DNA from: Planctomycetota bacterium
GTDB taxonomy: Bacteria > Planctomycetota > UBA1135 > UBA2386
Direction: 5' to 3'
Length of the DNA stretch: 50,542 nucleotides
NCBI GenBank assembly: GCA_020848735.1
Contig: JADLHO010000021.1
Coordinates: forward strand, 1 to 50,542
Shown here: piece after piece, positions 1-7,610 of the stretch
Layout of the letters: each line of letters starts with the position of its first letter
How positions within the stretch are numbered: position 1 is the stretch's first letter
Notes under the pieces: model-generated
Databases searched by the model: none
Seen by the model: only the letters and a program-made list of their open reading frames with translations
What the model was told of the DNA's origin: nothing
Position numbers and translations under genes: made by a program

Positions 1-119
1 GACGGCATGAACAAGACCATCGGTCAGCCGTGTGCGGGAAAACCGCACGCACGGTTGGAAAGGGGGGCTTGGTTGCTGCGGGCTTGCTTCTTCAACAAGG
101 TCCTGTAACCAAGCTCTAC
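1..119 (+). mobile_element. 3' end of a group II intron (domains V and VI), cut by window edge
   Basis: Positions 26-56 fold as a textbook group II intron domain V: AGCCGT pairs with ACGGTT, a two-base GC bulge (49-50) follows, and GTGCGG (32-37) pairs with CCGCAC (43-48) around a GAAAA loop. The AGC at 26-28 is the catalytic triad. Domain VI follows: GCTTGGTT (67-74) pairs with AACCAAGC (107-114). The element ends near 119, in the usual pyrimidine-rich CTCTAC form. Domains I-IV and any reverse transcriptase lie outside the window. No bulged branch-point adenosine is obvious in the simplest domain VI fold, so splicing by hydrolysis is possible. The exact 3' boundary (119 or 120) is inferred. 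Confidence 0.85.
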
Positions 120-121
120 CA

Positions 122-1129
122 ATGCGACGCCTTGCCGCTCTCTCGTTCCTCTCGCTCACGATGCTCAGTCCGTCCGTCGCCGCGCAGGATGCGCCGATCC
201 TCCTCGAAGCCGGGGAACTGAAGTTCCAGTGGCGCAGCTTCGGCCTGCGCCCCGACGGTGCCGATCCCGGGAGCACGCACGGCAACTTCGCGGTCGACGC
301 GGCGGGTCGTGTGATCTTCAGCACCGACACGGATCAGGCGCTCAACGTGTTCTCACGCGATGGCGCGCAGCTCGCCACCTGGGGCGCCGAGTTCGCCGGC
401 GGCACGCACGGCATGTGCATCGCGCGCGAGGGTGACGCCGAGGTGCTCTGGCTCGCGCACATCGGCCGGCACGAGGTCGTCAAGACGACGCTCGACGGCA
501 AGGTGCTCGCGACGATCGGCTTCCCGCAGGAGGCCGGCATCTACCAGAACGCGAACGAGTTCCGGCCGACGGACGTCGCGGTCGCGGCCGACGGCTCGAT
601 CTACGTCGCCGACGGCTACGGCAAGAGCTTCGTGCACCAGTTCGACGCGCAGCGGAAGTACGTGCGGAGCTTCGGCGGCCACGGCACCGAACCCGGCCAG
701 ATGCGCACGCCGCACGGCATCACGCTCGACACGCGCGGGCGCCAGCCGCGGCTGATCGTGAGCGACCGCGAGAACGGCCGGCTGCAGATCTTCGATCTCG
801 ACGGCACGCTGCGGGGGATCGTCAGCGGCATCTTCCGCCGCCCCTGCGACACCTGCCTGCACCCCGACGGCCGTCACCTCGCGGTCGCGGACCTCGCGGG
901 CCGCGTGACGATCCTCGACGAGCGCAATCAGCTCGTCGCGCATCTCGGCGATCAACCCGATGCCGCGCGTCGCGCGACGAACCAGGTGCAGAAGGACGGC
1001 TGGCAGGACGGCGTCTTCCTCTCGCCGCACGGCGCCACCTTCGATGCGCACGGCGATCTCTACGTGATGGACTGGAACGTCGTCGGGCGCGTCACGCGGC
1101 TGCAGAGCCTCGGCAAGGGTGACAAGTGA
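122..1129 (+). CDS. secreted NHL-repeat beta-propeller protein
   Basis: This 335-residue protein starts with a signal peptide (MRRLAALSFLSLTM, cleavage near AAQ22). It continues as NHL-type propeller blades, with repeated motifs such as DVAVAADGSIYVADGYG, HGITLDTRG and HGATFDAHGDLYVMDWN. I chose ATG 122 because reading upstream would translate group II intron RNA structure, and the signal peptide begins exactly here. The start codon lies 2-3 nt after the intron's 3' end, so the intron may have displaced the native promoter. The last four bases overlap the GTG start of the next gene, implying coupling. The protein is probably periplasmic. A substrate or partner cannot be read from the sequence. 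Confidence 0.85.
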   Translation: MRRLAALSFLSLTMLSPSVAAQDAPILLEAGELKFQWRSFGLRPDGADPGSTHGNFAVDAAGRVIFSTDTDQALNVFSRDGAQLATWGAEFAGGTHGMCIAREGDAEVLWLAHIGRHEVVKTTLDGKVLATIGFPQEAGIYQNANEFRPTDVAVAADGSIYVADGYGKSFVHQFDAQRKYVRSFGGHGTEPGQMRTPHGITLDTRGRQPRLIVSDRENGRLQIFDLDGTLRGIVSGIFRRPCDTCLHPDGRHLAVADLAGRVTILDERNQLVAHLGDQPDAARRATNQVQKDGWQDGVFLSPHGATFDAHGDLYVMDWNVVGRVTRLQSLGKGDK

Positions 1130-4100
1130 TCGGTTCCACCACGCGCGGCATCGCCGCGCTCCTTCTGGCCTGCACCGCGCTCGCGGCGCAGGACTTCGAG
1201 CCGCTCTTCGACGGCAAGACCCTGGACGGCTGGCGGGGCGATCCCGCGTTCTGGTCGGTGGTGGACGGCGCCATCGTGGGCCGGAGCACCCCCGAGCGGC
1301 CCTGCACGCGCAACACCTTCCTCGTCCGCGACGGCGAGTTCGGCGACTTCGAGCTGCGCTTCGCCTTCCGCATCAGCGGCGGCAACTCCGGGATGCAGTT
1401 CCGCAGCAAGGACCTCGGTGACTTCGCCGTCGCCGGTCCGCAGGCCGACATGGAAGCCGGCCCGAACTACACGGGCATGCTCTACGAGGAACGCGGGCGC
1501 GGGATCATGGCGCCGCGCGGCGAGCACGCGCACTACCGCGCCGACGGCGAGGTCGCGCGCCGCGCGATCGGCGACGCGGCGGCGCTGCAGGCGTTGATCT
1601 CGGCGGACGGCTGGAACGAGTACGTCGTGCGCGCCGTCGGCCGCAGCGTGACGCTCGCGATCAACGGGCACGTGACCGCGAGCCTCGTCGACGACGACTC
1701 CGGGCGTCGCGCCGAGCGCGGACTCTTCGCGATCCAGTTGCACGCCGGTCCGCCGATGGAGGTGCGTTACCGCGACCTGCGCGTGAGGCGATTGCCCGCG
1801 GACGCGCCGCCGATGCCCGACGGGGTCAGCGGCGCGGCACCGGCACCGCGCGCGCCGGGCGCCGCGGCCCCGCTGCCGCAGTGGATCTGGTCGAGGAGCG
1901 ACGCGCTCGCCGAGGAGCGCATCACCCTGCGCGGGATCGTGAAGCTCGACGCACCCGCGACGTCCCTCCGCGTCCTCGCGAGCTGCGACAACGAGATGAC
2001 GCTCTTCGTCGATGGCCGGCGGGTGCTGCGCGACGATCAGTGGGAGACGCTCGCCTCGGCGACGGTGCGCGGACCCTTCGCGGCCGGCGAGCACGAGATC
2101 CGGGTCGATTGCGCCAATCACGGCGGTCCGGCCGCCTTCGTGATGCGCGGTGAGTTCACGCTCGCCTCGGGCGGATCCCAACTCGTGCTCAGCGACACGA
2201 ACTGGCGCTGGGCGGCGAGCAACGCCACCGGCGATTGGCAGCCGGTGCACTCCTTCGGCACGACCGCGGCGACGCGCGGGCCCTGGCCCGATCCCTTCGT
2301 GCCGCGGACGGCCACTCCGGCGGAGAAGCTCGTCGTCGCCGACGGCTTCCGCGTCGAGCTCGTGCGCAGCGCCGGCTTCGACGAGGGCTCGTGGATCGCG
2401 CTCGGCTTCGATCCGAAGGGCCGCGCGATCGTCTCGCGCGAACGCAGCTCGCTGGCGCGGATCACGCTGCCGACGACGCCCGGTGGCGAGACGCAGTTCG
2501 AGGCGCTCGACGAGACGCCCCAGCAGTCGATGGGCTTCGACTGGCTCGGTGACACGCTCTACATGCAGGGCCGCGATGCCACGGGCTGGGGGCTCTTCGC
2601 CCTGCGCGATGCCGACGGCGACGGTCGCCACGAGGACATCCGCTGCCTGCTGCGCCTCGGCGACGGCGGTGAGCACGGTGCGCACGCGGTGCGCGCGGGA
2701 CCCGACGGCCATCTCTGGCTGATGAACGGGAACATGTCGCCGCTGCCGAAGGTCCTCGCGGAGACGTCGCCGGTGCGATGGCAGGCGGAAGACGTGATGC
2801 TCCCGTTGGTGGAGGACCCGCGCGGCCACGCGGTCGGCGTGCGCATCCCCGGTGGCCATGTGCTGCGCGTCGCGCCCGACGGCAGCGTCGCCGAGCTCTT
2901 CGCCGGGGGCTTCCGCAATGCCTATGACATCGCGTTCGGTCCCGACGGCGAGCTCTTCACGTTCGACTCCGACATGGAGTGGGACATCGGCCTGCCCTGG
3001 TATCGGCCGACGCGCGTCTATCACGTCGTCGCGGGCGCCGACTTCGGCTGGCGGAGCGGTGCAGGCTGCAACAGCGTGAACTACCGCTTCACGCCGCCGC
3101 CGGTGATCGACACCGGGCTCGGCTCGCCGACGGGGGTGCTCTTCGGCACGAAGCTCGCGTTCCATCCGGATGCGCGCGGCGCGCTCTACGTCGCGGACTG
3201 GGCCTACGGACGCATCCTCTCGGTCCAGCTCACGCCCGTGGGCGGAAGCTATGAGGCGCGGGTCAAGAGCTTCGTCACCGGCAAGCCGCTCAACGTCACC
3301 GACCTCGCGGCGGGACCCGACGGCGCGCTGTGGTTCACCACCGGTGGGCGCGGCACGCAGTCCGGGCTCTATCGCGTGAGCTTCGACGGACCCTCGGCAT
3401 CCCCCGCGGGCGAGCGTTCCCATGCGCTGAGCGCCCAGGCGCAGCGCCGTCGCGCGCTGCAGGCGGATCAGATCGGGCCGCGCGAGGGGGCCGTCGATCG
3501 GGCATTCGCGGAGCTCGGCGCGGAGGACAAGGCCGTGGCGCACGCCGCACGCGTCGCGCTCGAGGCGCAGCCGCTCGCCGGCTGGCGCGCGCGCGCGCTC
3601 GGGAGCGAGGACCCCGCGACGGCGCTCGTGGCGTTGCACGCGTTGGTGCGCGTCGGCGGCGACGGGGATCGCCGCGATGCGCTCGTGCGCCTGCTCGCCC
3701 TGCCGGCGGAGCGCTTCGACCGCGAGCGCCGGATCGCCTGGCTCCGGACGCTCTTCGTCGCGCTCGTGCGCGGGGCCGACGGCGCGCCACGGGCCGAGCT
3801 GCTGAAGCGGCTCGATCCGCAGTTCCCCGCGAAGGACTTCGACGTCGACCGCGAGCTGATGCGTCTGCTCGTCGTGCTCGGCGCGTCGGATCTCCCGGCG
3901 CGCGCGCTGGCGCTCGTCGAGGCGCTCGAGGTCGGTCCGGCGATCGAGATCGCCTACAGCCTGCGCCTCGTCGCCGACGGTTGGCCGGAGGGTGCACGGG
4001 CGCGCTGGTTCGCGTGGCTCGGTCGCGCGAAGACGATGCCCGGGGGGCTCAGCTTCCGCGGCTACGTCGAAGCGATCGAGCGCGACGCGCTCCAGCGCGC

Positions 4101-4686
4101 GCCCGCGGGGGAACGCGAGGCGCTCGCGGCGTTGGCCCGGCCCGTCGAGCGCGTGCTGCCGTCGCTCGCCGACGTCGCCCGCGCGCCGCGTGCCTGGTCG
4201 CTCGCCGAGCTCGAACCGTTGCTGCCGCTCGCCGATGCCGGCCGTGACTTCGAACGCGGTCGTTCGGCGTTCACCAAGGCGGTCTGCGTCGCGTGTCACC
4301 GCGTCGACGGCAACGGCGGCGACGTGGGGCCCGACCTCACCGCGGTCGCGAGCCGCTTCTCGCGTCGGGATCTCCTCCTCACGATCCTCGAGCCCTCGCG
4401 CGACATCTCCGACCAGTATGCGAACCTGACCATCGAGCTCCGCGACGGCTCGGCGGTGGTCGGCCGCATCGTGCGCGAGGACGCCGAGACGCTCGAGGTC
4501 ATGACGGATCCGATCAGCCGTGCGACCCGCACGCTCCGCGTGCGGGATGTGGCGGCACGGCAGCCGGCGACGATCTCGCCGATGCCGGCCTCGCTGCTCA
4601 ATCTGCTGAGCCTCGACGAGGTGCTCGACCTGCTCGCCTACCTCGAGGCGGGCGGCAACCCCAACCTGCCGGTCTTCGGCAGGTGA
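1126..4686 (+). CDS. secreted DUF1080 / PVC-type heme-binding dehydrogenase-like protein
   Basis: This 1186-residue protein has a signal peptide (to about Q22). Residues 25-225 are a DUF1080 domain (3-keto-disaccharide hydrolase/LamG-like fold; FEPLFDGKTLDGW). A PA14-like jelly-roll region follows around 250-370. Residues 400-760 are a membrane-bound-dehydrogenase-type beta propeller, followed by a HEAT-like alpha region. The C-terminal cytochrome c domain has C1054-V-A-C-H1058 and continues with a typical GGDVGPDLT stretch. This is a classic planctomycete architecture, usually tied to polysaccharide or sugar oxidation in the periplasm. The GTG start overlaps the upstream stop as GTGA. The substrate is unknown. 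Having DUF1080, the propeller and heme in one chain suggests coupled hydrolysis and oxidation, which is inference. Confidence 0.88.
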   Translation: MIGSTTRGIAALLLACTALAAQDFEPLFDGKTLDGWRGDPAFWSVVDGAIVGRSTPERPCTRNTFLVRDGEFGDFELRFAFRISGGNSGMQFRSKDLGDFAVAGPQADMEAGPNYTGMLYEERGRGIMAPRGEHAHYRADGEVARRAIGDAAALQALISADGWNEYVVRAVGRSVTLAINGHVTASLVDDDSGRRAERGLFAIQLHAGPPMEVRYRDLRVRRLPADAPPMPDGVSGAAPAPRAPGAAAPLPQWIWSRSDALAEERITLRGIVKLDAPATSLRVLASCDNEMTLFVDGRRVLRDDQWETLASATVRGPFAAGEHEIRVDCANHGGPAAFVMRGEFTLASGGSQLVLSDTNWRWAASNATGDWQPVHSFGTTAATRGPWPDPFVPRTATPAEKLVVADGFRVELVRSAGFDEGSWIALGFDPKGRAIVSRERSSLARITLPTTPGGETQFEALDETPQQSMGFDWLGDTLYMQGRDATGWGLFALRDADGDGRHEDIRCLLRLGDGGEHGAHAVRAGPDGHLWLMNGNMSPLPKVLAETSPVRWQAEDVMLPLVEDPRGHAVGVRIPGGHVLRVAPDGSVAELFAGGFRNAYDIAFGPDGELFTFDSDMEWDIGLPWYRPTRVYHVVAGADFGWRSGAGCNSVNYRFTPPPVIDTGLGSPTGVLFGTKLAFHPDARGALYVADWAYGRILSVQLTPVGGSYEARVKSFVTGKPLNVTDLAAGPDGALWFTTGGRGTQSGLYRVSFDGPSASPAGERSHALSAQAQRRRALQADQIGPREGAVDRAFAELGAEDKAVAHAARVALEAQPLAGWRARALGSEDPATALVALHALVRVGGDGDRRDALVRLLALPAERFDRERRIAWLRTLFVALVRGADGAPRAELLKRLDPQFPAKDFDVDRELMRLLVVLGASDLPARALALVEALEVGPAIEIAYSLRLVADGWPEGARARWFAWLGRAKTMPGGLSFRGYVEAIERDALQRAPAGEREALAALARPVERVLPSLADVARAPRAWSLAELEPLLPLADAGRDFERGRSAFTKAVCVACHRVDGNGGDVGPDLTAVASRFSRRDLLLTILEPSRDISDQYANLTIELRDGSAVVGRIVREDAETLEVMTDPISRATRTLRVRDVAARQPATISPMPASLLNLLSLDEVLDLLAYLEAGGNPNLPVFGR

Positions 4687-4711
4687 GTCGGCGCCGATGA
4701 CATGGGCGACA

Positions 4712-4738
4712 GGATCCCGGCGTCCGTCGCCGGGATCC
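4712..4738 (+). terminator. 11-bp GC-rich hairpin after the DUF1080/heme gene
   Basis: GGATCCCGGCG (4712-4722) is the perfect complement of CGCCGGGATCC (4728-4738) around a 5-nt loop. It lies 26 nt after the upstream stop codon and has no U tract. It also argues that the downstream sigma gene starts at 4792 rather than at ATG 4702, which would place this stem inside coding sequence. Confidence 0.65.
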
Positions 4739-4755
4739 CCGCGCGGGCGCGTTCC

Positions 4756-4784
4756 TTGGCAACGGCGTCGGCCGATCCCAGAAT
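4756..4784 (+). promoter_or_regulatory. sigma70-like promoter of the ECF sigma gene
   Basis: TTGGCA (4756-4761, five of six to TTGACA) is separated by 17 bp from CAGAAT (4779-4784, four of six to TATAAT). The -10 box ends 7 nt before ATG 4792, so transcription would begin at or next to the start codon. The match is by eye only. Confidence 0.5.
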
Positions 4785-4791
4785 CCCCGCG

Positions 4792-5334
4792 ATGACCCGC
4801 GAGGCCGAGCCCAGGTCCGAAGGGGAGCGCGGCCCCACGCCGGCCCTCGACACCGCGATCTATCGCGAGCTGCATCAGCTCGCGGCGCGGCAGCTCGCCG
4901 ATCAGCGCGGCAATCACACGCTGCAGCCCACGGCGTTGGTGCACGAGGCGTATCTGCGCATCGCGCGGCTGGACGGCGCCGACGGCCGCGGCCGCGGCCA
5001 GTTCTTCGCGCTCGCCGGCAAGGCGATGCGCTCGGTGCTCGTCGACCACGCCAGGCGGCGGCACGCGGCCAAACGACAGGGGGGCGAGCGCATCGATCTC
5101 ACGACGGGGATCGGCGAGCTCGGTCGCGAGAGCATCGACGTCCTCGATCTCGACGACGCGCTGGGCCGCCTGGCGCTCGTCGATCCGGAGCTCGTGACCA
5201 TCGTCGAACTGCTCTTCTTCGCGGGGATGACCGCGAGCGAGGCCGGCGAGGCGCTCGGGGTCTCGGGGCGCACGGTCGAACGCGGCTGGCGCACCGCACG
5301 CGCGTGGCTGCGCAGCGCACTCGCCGGATCCTGA
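4792..5334 (+). CDS. ECF-subfamily RNA polymerase sigma factor
   Basis: This 180-residue protein has region 2 around residues 18-80 (HTLQPTALVHEAYLRIARL, then GQFFALAGKAMRSVLVDHAR) and region 4 near the C-terminus (MTASEAGEALGVSGRTVERG, a helix-turn-helix). This layout matches the ECF group common in Planctomycetota and Acidobacteriota (TIGR02999 type). A longer reading from ATG 4702 is possible but would run through a strong terminator hairpin. The promoter at 4756-4784 and the conserved domain start both support ATG 4792. No anti-sigma factor lies next to it. These groups are often controlled by Ser/Thr kinases, but the only kinase here is 33 kb away. Confidence 0.85.
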   Translation: MTREAEPRSEGERGPTPALDTAIYRELHQLAARQLADQRGNHTLQPTALVHEAYLRIARLDGADGRGRGQFFALAGKAMRSVLVDHARRRHAAKRQGGERIDLTTGIGELGRESIDVLDLDDALGRLALVDPELVTIVELLFFAGMTASEAGEALGVSGRTVERGWRTARAWLRSALAGS

Positions 5335-5398
5335 TCCGCGACCTCCGGGAACGGATGCGCGGTGAGAGCCTGCGCAGTGAATGCCCGCGCGACTCGCC

Positions 5399-5404
5399 TA
5401 TAGT
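5399..5404 (+). promoter_or_regulatory. -10 element (TATAGT) before the flotillin operon
   Basis: TATAGT matches the -10 consensus at five of six positions. It lies 26 nt before ATG 5431, and GGAG (5419-5422) sits 8 nt before that start as a ribosome binding site. No convincing -35 is visible (AGTGAA at 5376-5381 is weak). Confidence 0.4.
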
Positions 5405-5430
5405 CCGGCCCGACGACCGGAGCACGGCGC

Positions 5431-5973
5431 ATGACCGAACTCTTCCAATGGTGTGCGTGGATCGGTGGGACGATCCTCGCCGGACAGACGATCCTCGCCC
5501 TGATTGGCGCAGGTGTCGACCACGGTGATGCGGTACTCGACGCATCGCTCGCTTCGGCCGGTGATCATCCCTTCCTCGGCGCGCTCTCGTTTCGCGCTCT
5601 CGTCGCCTTCACCACGTTCTTCGGCCTCGCCGGCCTCGCTGCCGAGCAGGGCGGTGCCGCTCCCGGCACGACGATGGTCCTGGCACTCGCCTCAGGCGTG
5701 ACTGCCTTCGTGCTCATCGCGCAGGCGATGCGATGGGTGGCGCGCCTCCAGTCGAGCGGCACCCTCGAGCCCCGGCGTGCGATCGGCGCTTCGGCGCGGG
5801 TCTACCTGCGCATCCCGAAGGCCGGCGAAGGTGCCGGTCGCGTCCACGTCGACGTGCAGGGTCGCCGCATCGAGGCGCGCGCGGTGAGCGCGGGACCCGA
5901 ATTCCCGACCGGAGCCCTCGCGCGGGTGGTCGACGTGGCCCCCGACGGCGCACTCGTGGTCGCTCCCCACTGA
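5431..5973 (+). CDS. YqiJ/NfeD-like membrane partner of flotillin
   Basis: This 180-residue protein has about three hydrophobic helices: near residues 8-28, 50-72 (LSFRALVAFTTFFGLAGLAA) and 80-103. A soluble C-terminal part (about 120-178) has an NfeD-type OB-fold pattern (GASARVYLRIPKAGEGAGRV, then FPTGALARVVDVAPDGALVV). The family works beside flotillins in membrane microdomain organisation, and the next gene (45 nt downstream) is a flotillin, as in E. coli yqiJ-yqiK. There is a good GGAG ribosome binding site. The biochemical role is not established. Confidence 0.75.
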   Translation: MTELFQWCAWIGGTILAGQTILALIGAGVDHGDAVLDASLASAGDHPFLGALSFRALVAFTTFFGLAGLAAEQGGAAPGTTMVLALASGVTAFVLIAQAMRWVARLQSSGTLEPRRAIGASARVYLRIPKAGEGAGRVHVDVQGRRIEARAVSAGPEFPTGALARVVDVAPDGALVVAPH

Positions 5974-6018
5974 TCGACCTCGGACTTCCTCCAAGAACCA
6001 GAAGCGGAGACCCCTCTC

Positions 6019-7581
6019 GTGCCCGAACAGATCCTGACGATCGCCCTCATCGCCGCAGCGTGCTTCGTCCTCGGCATCCTGCTCGTGATCGTGAAGCGGT
6101 ACAAGCGCTGCCCGTCGAATCGCGTGCTCGTGATCTACGGCCGGGTGAGCGGGGGCGCGTCCTCGAAGTGCCTGCACGGCGGCGGCGCGTTCGTCTGGCC
6201 GCTGATCCAGGACTTCCGCTTCCTCTCGCTGGATCCGATGCAGATCGAGATCCCGCTGCGCGGTGCGCTCTCCACCGAGAACATCCGCGTGAACGTGCCG
6301 AGCGTGTTCACCGTCGCGGTGGGCACGGAACCGGCCGTGATGCAGAACGCCGCCGAGCGACTCCTCGGGCTCCTGCCCAAGGAGATCATGAAGCAGGCCG
6401 AGGACATCATCTTCGGACAGCTCCGCCAGGTGATCGCGTCGATGGCGATCGACGAGATCAATCGCGATCGCGACAAGTTCCTCGACAAGATCCACGCGTC
6501 GCTCGGCCCCGAGCTCGAGAAGATCGGCCTCGTCCTGATCAACGTGAACATCACGGACATCACGGACGAGTCCGGCTACATCGAGGCCATCGGCCGCAAG
6601 GCCGCGAGCCAGGCGATCCAGCAGGCGGAGATCGATGTCGCCGAGCAGCAGAAGCGCGGCGCCATCGGCGTCGCGGAGGCCGAGAAGGAGCGCATGATCT
6701 CGGTGGCTCAGGCGCACAAGGTGCGCGAGATCGGCACGAAGGAGGCGGAGCAGCAGCAGCTCGTGCGGATCGCCGAGATCGACAAGGCGACCGAGATCGG
6801 CAAGCGCACCGCGACGTTCGAGCAGGAGGCGATGGTGAAGGCGGCGGAGCGCGCGATGCGCATCCAGGTCGCCGAGGCGGACGCCGCCGCGGTCGCGGGC
6901 GAGAACGAGGCGAAGCAGCGCGTCGCCGAGACGGACGCCGCCCTCCGCATCAAGCAGGCCGAGACCTACGAGGCCGCGGAGCGTCGCCGCCGCGAGGCGG
7001 ATGCGAACGTGCGCGAGGCGCAGTACGTCGCGGAGGCGCGCGCCGCCGAGGCGATGTCGCAGAAGATCGAGAAGGAACAGCGTGCCGAGCTCGAGGCGCG
7101 TGCGCGCGCCGAGAAGGCGAAGATGATCGTCGATGCGGAGGCGGCGGCGGAGCGCGTGCGTCTCGAGGCCGAGGCGCGCGCGGCGGCGACCTTCGCGCAG
7201 CTCGAGGCCGAGGCGCGCGGTGAGTACGAGCGGCTCGCGAAGAAGGCCGAAGGTCTCGGGCGCATCGTCCAGAGCTGCGGCGGCGCGCAGGAGGCGTTCC
7301 AGCTCCTGATGCTGGAGCAGTTGCCGGAGCTCGCCGCGACCGCGGCGAAGGCGATCGCGAACATCAAGTTCGACAAGATCGTCGTGTGGGACGGCGGCAA
7401 GGGCGACGGCGCGACCGCGGGCTTCCTGCGCAGCCTCGCCGGGGGTCTGCCGCCGATGCTGCAGATGATGCGCGACGTCGGCGGCGTGAAGATGCCGGAG
7501 TTCCTCGGCGAACTCGTCGAGGCGCAGGGCGCGGCCGCGGCCAGGAGCTCCGGGGCGTCGGCCGAGCCCAAGACGAGCTGA
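6019..7581 (+). CDS. yqiK: flotillin / SPFH-domain protein
   Basis: This 520-residue protein has an N-terminal membrane helix (residues 5-24), an SPFH/PHB domain (about 30-210) and a long Glu/Ala/Lys/Arg-rich coiled coil (about 215-410, with repeated AEAxA patterns). It ends in a flotillin-type C-terminal segment (LPELAATAAKAIANIKFDKI, then VWDGG). The length and order match bacterial flotillins of the YqiK/FloT group, which oligomerise on the inner membrane. The start is GTG 6019, with AAGCGGAG upstream. It forms an operon with the YqiJ-like gene. A convergent gene 12 nt away also ends in an NfeD-type OB domain. The yqiK symbol is by similarity, not proven orthology. Confidence 0.88.
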   Translation: MPEQILTIALIAAACFVLGILLVIVKRYKRCPSNRVLVIYGRVSGGASSKCLHGGGAFVWPLIQDFRFLSLDPMQIEIPLRGALSTENIRVNVPSVFTVAVGTEPAVMQNAAERLLGLLPKEIMKQAEDIIFGQLRQVIASMAIDEINRDRDKFLDKIHASLGPELEKIGLVLINVNITDITDESGYIEAIGRKAASQAIQQAEIDVAEQQKRGAIGVAEAEKERMISVAQAHKVREIGTKEAEQQQLVRIAEIDKATEIGKRTATFEQEAMVKAAERAMRIQVAEADAAAVAGENEAKQRVAETDAALRIKQAETYEAAERRRREADANVREAQYVAEARAAEAMSQKIEKEQRAELEARARAEKAKMIVDAEAAAERVRLEAEARAAATFAQLEAEARGEYERLAKKAEGLGRIVQSCGGAQEAFQLLMLEQLPELAATAAKAIANIKFDKIVVWDGGKGDGATAGFLRSLAGGLPPMLQMMRDVGGVKMPEFLGELVEAQGAAAARSSGASAEPKTS

Positions 7582-7585
7582 GGCG

Positions 7586-7610
7586 CTGCGCGTCAGTCCG
7601 AGACGCGCAG
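7586..7610. terminator. bidirectional hairpin between convergent genes
   Basis: CTGCGCGTC (7586-7594) is the perfect complement of GACGCGCAG (7602-7610), with a 7-nt loop. It lies between the flotillin stop and the convergent DUF5685 gene, and overlaps the last codons of the latter. There is no U tract on either strand. Confidence 0.6.

Noticed and set aside
1060..5064. 1334-residue open frame on the minus strand
   Set aside because: It is antisense to the DUF1080/heme gene, has no domain pattern, and is rich in Arg, Ala and Gly. High-GC third-position bias produces such frames.
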